From NCBI RefSeq assembly GCF_002775205.1, contig NC_036454.1:9630882-9694881 (forward strand): a stretch of 64,000 nucleotides of DNA, in the 5' to 3' direction. Below are positions 61,001 to 64,000 of the stretch, in pieces. Every line of letters starts with the position of its first letter. Positions within the stretch are counted from its first letter, which is position 1. This DNA is from Xiphophorus maculatus (lineage: Eukaryota; Chordata; Actinopteri; Cyprinodontiformes; Poeciliidae). The notes under the pieces were generated by a model. It was given only the letters and a program-made list of their open reading frames with translations. It had not been told where the DNA came from and did no database searches. Both the position numbers and the translations under genes were made by a program.

Positions 61001-62199
61001 TATGTATTGTTTTGTTGTTGCAGAGATTAGTGAGAGAACATGTGAGTTGAAGAATTTTGCCAATATGAATTTGCAGGGAAAGACACAATCCCTACTGAAT
61101 GGCTGCTGTAAGAAAGAAAACTTTTTACAGAAGGGAAGGAAAGTTAAAAAAGATTTAACTTTTCCATTGATCAACATTAAATAAAAGTTTAGCCTTTTTC
61201 TATTTTTCATTTGTGCTCAGTCACGTGTAGATAACTCGCAGTCTAGGCAAAAGATACACAGCTGTGCAAAAGACATTTCCATGTTCTGCTTTGAGTCAAA
61301 CCTTTCTGTTAAGGAAGTGAGGTTAGAAGTATAATCACACTTCTTGTCTACAGACCAGAAGAGATAAACTCCTCTTTAGTTAAAGACAGAAATCTCCTCT
61401 TATAAAGAAGATCAACTGCGAACTATGGTCATTATGGTCAATATGACTCACAGCTCCAGCACAAAATAAAACTTGCATGGAGTTGTTTTTGGCTTTAAAT
61501 CAAAATAGGTCATTTGTTAATGCGCAGCAAGACAGATTGTCCATAAAACTTCTAGATGCACAGTACCTTGTGTGCATGAAACAGAACGTCGTGCATACTA
61601 ATCATAAAATGTAATGGTGTGTTAAATTTGTAAGGTTAGAATTCTCCAGGTGCAAGTAAAAACAGGAATTAAATGTACTTAATGTTAGAAGAATAAACTG
61701 TTTATTTGCACATTCTTGGTATGATATTATAACAGTAGCACAGTGGTCTCGTAAAATGTCAATATCTGAACATGCTCAATTTTGACTAAATTGGCTCAAA
61801 ACACATTCTTCTCAGCATATGCAACTGATTGTTAGTGTGGTCTCTGACCACAGGCAGATGGGTTTTTTATGGTGGTTTTGCTCAAAGAGGTTCTTATGTC
61901 ATAGCTTAAAAGCTTTAAAACTATGCACCATCATATTTTAGATCTCAAACATTTAAAATAGTAACAATTATGATCAATGATAATGTGCTCTCTTTTACAT
62001 GCACCCATTAAAAGACATAAAGCAGTATTGTTGTAGTTATAAGTTGCCTTTTTCGTGCAGTAACATTCCTTGTTTTGTATGTTGGTTATACAGAAAAGGG
62101 AAATTGACTTTCCTGTATTCTGTATATATATAAAAAAATAACTAAGCCAGTACAATTTTCTCTTTATCAGTTTCAACTGAGTTCATTAGCCTCTTTTAG
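58059..62199. other. gpx8 upstream region and cdc20b-position intron
   Basis: gpx8 leader and promoter first. A GC-richer patch at about 58490-58640 carries a 139-codon plus-strand frame without domain, splice or start support. The repeat at about 59630-60450 follows. A splice-acceptor-like site at about 61021 precedes a short open block (CELKNFANMNLQGK) that might be a decayed cdc20b N-terminal exon, but the match is too weak to call. Confidence 0.4.
59630..60450. mobile_element. Interspersed repeat of a common fish type (boundaries approximate)
   Basis: The text around TTCAATTCAGTACTTAGTAT, GGCAAACTGTTCAAGCTCTG and CTGCCACCACCTTGCTTCAC is a familiar dispersed-repeat consensus in teleost genomes. 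I recognise the pattern but cannot assign the family or exact ends. No intact open frame. Confidence 0.55.
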
Positions 62200-63435
62200 T
62201 CCAACTCTTCTTCTATCTTTGACCTTTCGGACACCTATCTTCTCGACTGTAGTTGTGATGGAATTGCTGCTGCACCGGGTTTTGCCATTTATCTTTGGAT
62301 ATCTCTGGAACACTTTCAACCTAGTCCAGATTAAAGTCAATCTGTCTGAGCTGGAGTTGGGATGGTAGAGGTATCGGCACAGGGAACAGATGATGAGAGA
62401 TACAGGTAAGCTAAAAGCTATAAAACCATTTCACAAAAATGGTGGGGGTCTCTATGAGGGGAAATTTGAGACATATTTGTACTAGAGTGACAGTTTGTGG
62501 TGTCTCACTGTTTCTGTTTTACGTTTAGTTGGGGATGTTGACCACAAGTAGAGCATGTGGCGTGTTCAGTCACACTTGTCTCTAGTGTCAGCGCTTTCCT
62601 GGAAACAGCAGTTATTCAGCAGGTGCTGGATGGTCATCTCTCATCAACAGAAAATTAGTTATTTAAAATTCTTACCTTGTTATTTTACGACTGGATTAGT
62701 GGTTTTTGATTTTTGTCCTGTGACTGTAGGCATTAGGATGGTGACCATGGCTGAGAAAAGGGATTGCTACAAGAGGAAGGCAGAAAGATGAACAGCTAAG
62801 AATCTGGGAGACAATCTGGATCTTGTTTGACTTCCTTCAATGCAAATTCACAGGTGGTGATGACTTAAAGTCCATTAGATTGTATTATATTCATTACGAT
62901 TTACTGTGAATAAACCCTTCATGATTTACTCCCTATAAGTCTACAGATCTGTTGTCTCAGATGGAATGGAAAGGAAGATGTTTGGTCTCAGGGCTTCCTC
63001 ATGAATTTATCACCTGTTGGAGATGGATGCCCCCCTCCCTCAGATGAATCCACCAGCTCACATGTCAGAAGATTAACGAAACAAATTAAATGTTCCACTT
63101 TTGTAGCAGTCACAAATTTCTGTTTAACACATTTTCACCACCCTGACAGGAATGCTTGTATTATATCATCGTACTGCTCAGTAATATAGCACATCTGTCA
63201 TTTCCCACTGAGATAGTTCATTTTTGAGACGGTTTTCACTGACTCATTATCGCTGGGGGTCTTCAGTGAAAACAAAACTATTAATGAGTCATAGCAGTCA
63301 TATGGGAGGTCTCAGTTTCCTGGCTCATGCAGTGGAAACATGGCGTTGGGGAGGGGGGATAACCTCTGAGAACATCCTTTTTGAAACCTCACGAAGGCGA
63401 GGAGCTGTTGATCAAACCTTGGGGGTCCTCTTGGT
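62200..63435 (+). pseudogene. cdc20b: Decayed cdc20b WD40 exons
   Basis: Several blocks in the right order and strand resemble the CDC20-family beta-propeller. Block a (62200-62405, flanked by TTTTAG and GTAAGC) reads LSDTYLLDCSCDGIAAAPGF then AIYLW, like the family's YYLN..LDWS...VAIALG..VYLW; it meets a stop at 62332-62334, continues one frame over as LSWSWDGRGIGTGN (family SVSW..G..LA.GT) and meets two TGA codons at 62391-62396. Block b (from 62529) has one base missing in the expected LWDV, a TAG at 62549-62551, then QSHLSLVSALSW, a near-exact family match. Weaker blocks: 62730-62815 (ending LRIW), 63018-63050 (DGCPPPSD versus DWCPWQSD) and about 63380-63430. Multiple frame breaks and stops argue for a unitary pseudogene. 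Sequencing error could explain one lesion but not all. N-terminal exons were not found apart from the candidate at 54080. Confidence 0.6.
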
Positions 63436-64000
63436 CTAGTGTTGTCATAATGTGAACGGCATGATGAAGAGGATGGTTTAAATGCAAATTGTCATTAAAC
63501 AAAAGCATTTAGTGATGCACCAATGCATCAGAAACTTGTCGTGGTTTTTGTGGTTGATCTTTTGAGAACAACATGTTACACAATAAGTACTGAAACCCTG
63601 AAGAGACAAAAAAGATAGAATTCCGTTCTTCTCTAAAGGTTATGATGCATTTTATGTGCACTCTGGAATTTCATGCCAAATCCCTTATCTTTTGTGTAGT
63701 GTATGTAGACTTGAAGGTTTTGAAGTTTTTAAATTGTTAACTGTGATCTAACTTTTTATATCTCATCAACATACCATTTCAACAGAGACATGTGCACTTT
63801 TGAAGGTCATAGTATATATTATCAATATTATATATTGGACTTGACATCCTTCTCAGAAAAATGTGTTCTTGAAGAAGAACATCTATAATAAGTAAGGTGA
63901 AGTGTTTTACCTATGATTGTCACCACCTGGACGATGGTGGTGGGAGTTCGTCCCTCAATTGGAGGATTGCCGATTAAATTCCCACTCTGTCCACCTTTGT
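63436..64000. other. Right edge of the window, no gene recognised
   Basis: AT-rich DNA after the last cdc20b-like block; no exon, repeat end or RNA gene that I can support. Confidence 0.6.

Noticed and set aside
61013-61190. Possible extra cdc20b exon (CELKNFANMNLQGK)
   Set aside because: Acceptor is plausible but similarity to the CDC20B N-terminus is too weak and that part of the protein is poorly conserved.
62555-62791. Open frame beginning MWRVQSHLSLVSALSW taken as a new gene
   Set aside because: It is part of the broken cdc20b-like exon run on into intron sequence.
1-64000. CRISPR arrays, operons, prokaryotic signals, tRNA or rRNA genes
   Set aside because: None seen; the genes are intron-rich vertebrate genes and no cloverleaf or rRNA block was recognised.

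Overview
The window looks like vertebrate, and specifically teleost fish, nuclear DNA. It is AT-rich, its genes are split into many short exons with GT-AG introns (some only 70-130 bp), its intergenic space holds small hAT-type and other fish-style DNA-transposon relics, and every recognisable protein is a vertebrate orthologue.

Layout. 1-7.8 kb: gene-poor, with a few stretches that look like conserved regulatory DNA. 7.8-13.6 kb, minus: psat1 (phosphoserine aminotransferase, 9 exons, 368 aa). 17.9-19.6 kb, minus: an unrecognised candidate gene of 2-3 exons. 20.8-25.9 kb, minus: isca1 (mitochondrial Fe-S assembly, 4 exons, 129 aa). 28.8-30.9 kb, minus: an unrecognised candidate gene of at least 4 phase-consistent exons. 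31.7-43.7 kb, minus: tut7/zcchc6 (terminal uridylyltransferase, 25 coding exons, 1245 aa). 44.8-47.3 kb, plus: ccno (cyclin O, 3 exons, 373 aa). 49.1-51.5 kb, plus: mcidas (multicilin, 7 exons, 350 aa). 54.1-55.0 kb, plus: a candidate first exon followed by two miR-449/miR-34 hairpins (perhaps three). 56.1-58.1 kb, minus: gpx8 (ER glutathione peroxidase, 3 exons, 210 aa). 62.2-63.4 kb, plus: broken exon remnants that resemble the WD40 part of cdc20b.

The right third is the vertebrate multiciliated-cell locus ccno - mcidas - cdc20b/mir-449, with gpx8 nested antisense in cdc20b. Multicilin switches on the multiciliation programme, cyclin O drives centriole amplification, and miR-449 supports the same fate. 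The main new observation is that in this fish the protein-coding host cdc20b appears to have decayed (frameshifts and stops in WD40 exons at 62.2-62.8 kb), while the microRNA hairpins and the nested gpx8 remain intact. A perfect RFX X-box lies in front of ccno, as expected for a ciliary gene.

The left part carries housekeeping metabolism (psat1, isca1) and RNA tailing (tut7), all on the minus strand, plus two gene models whose families I could not name. Exon boundaries were placed by eye from splice consensus and reading phase; no alignment or search was run.
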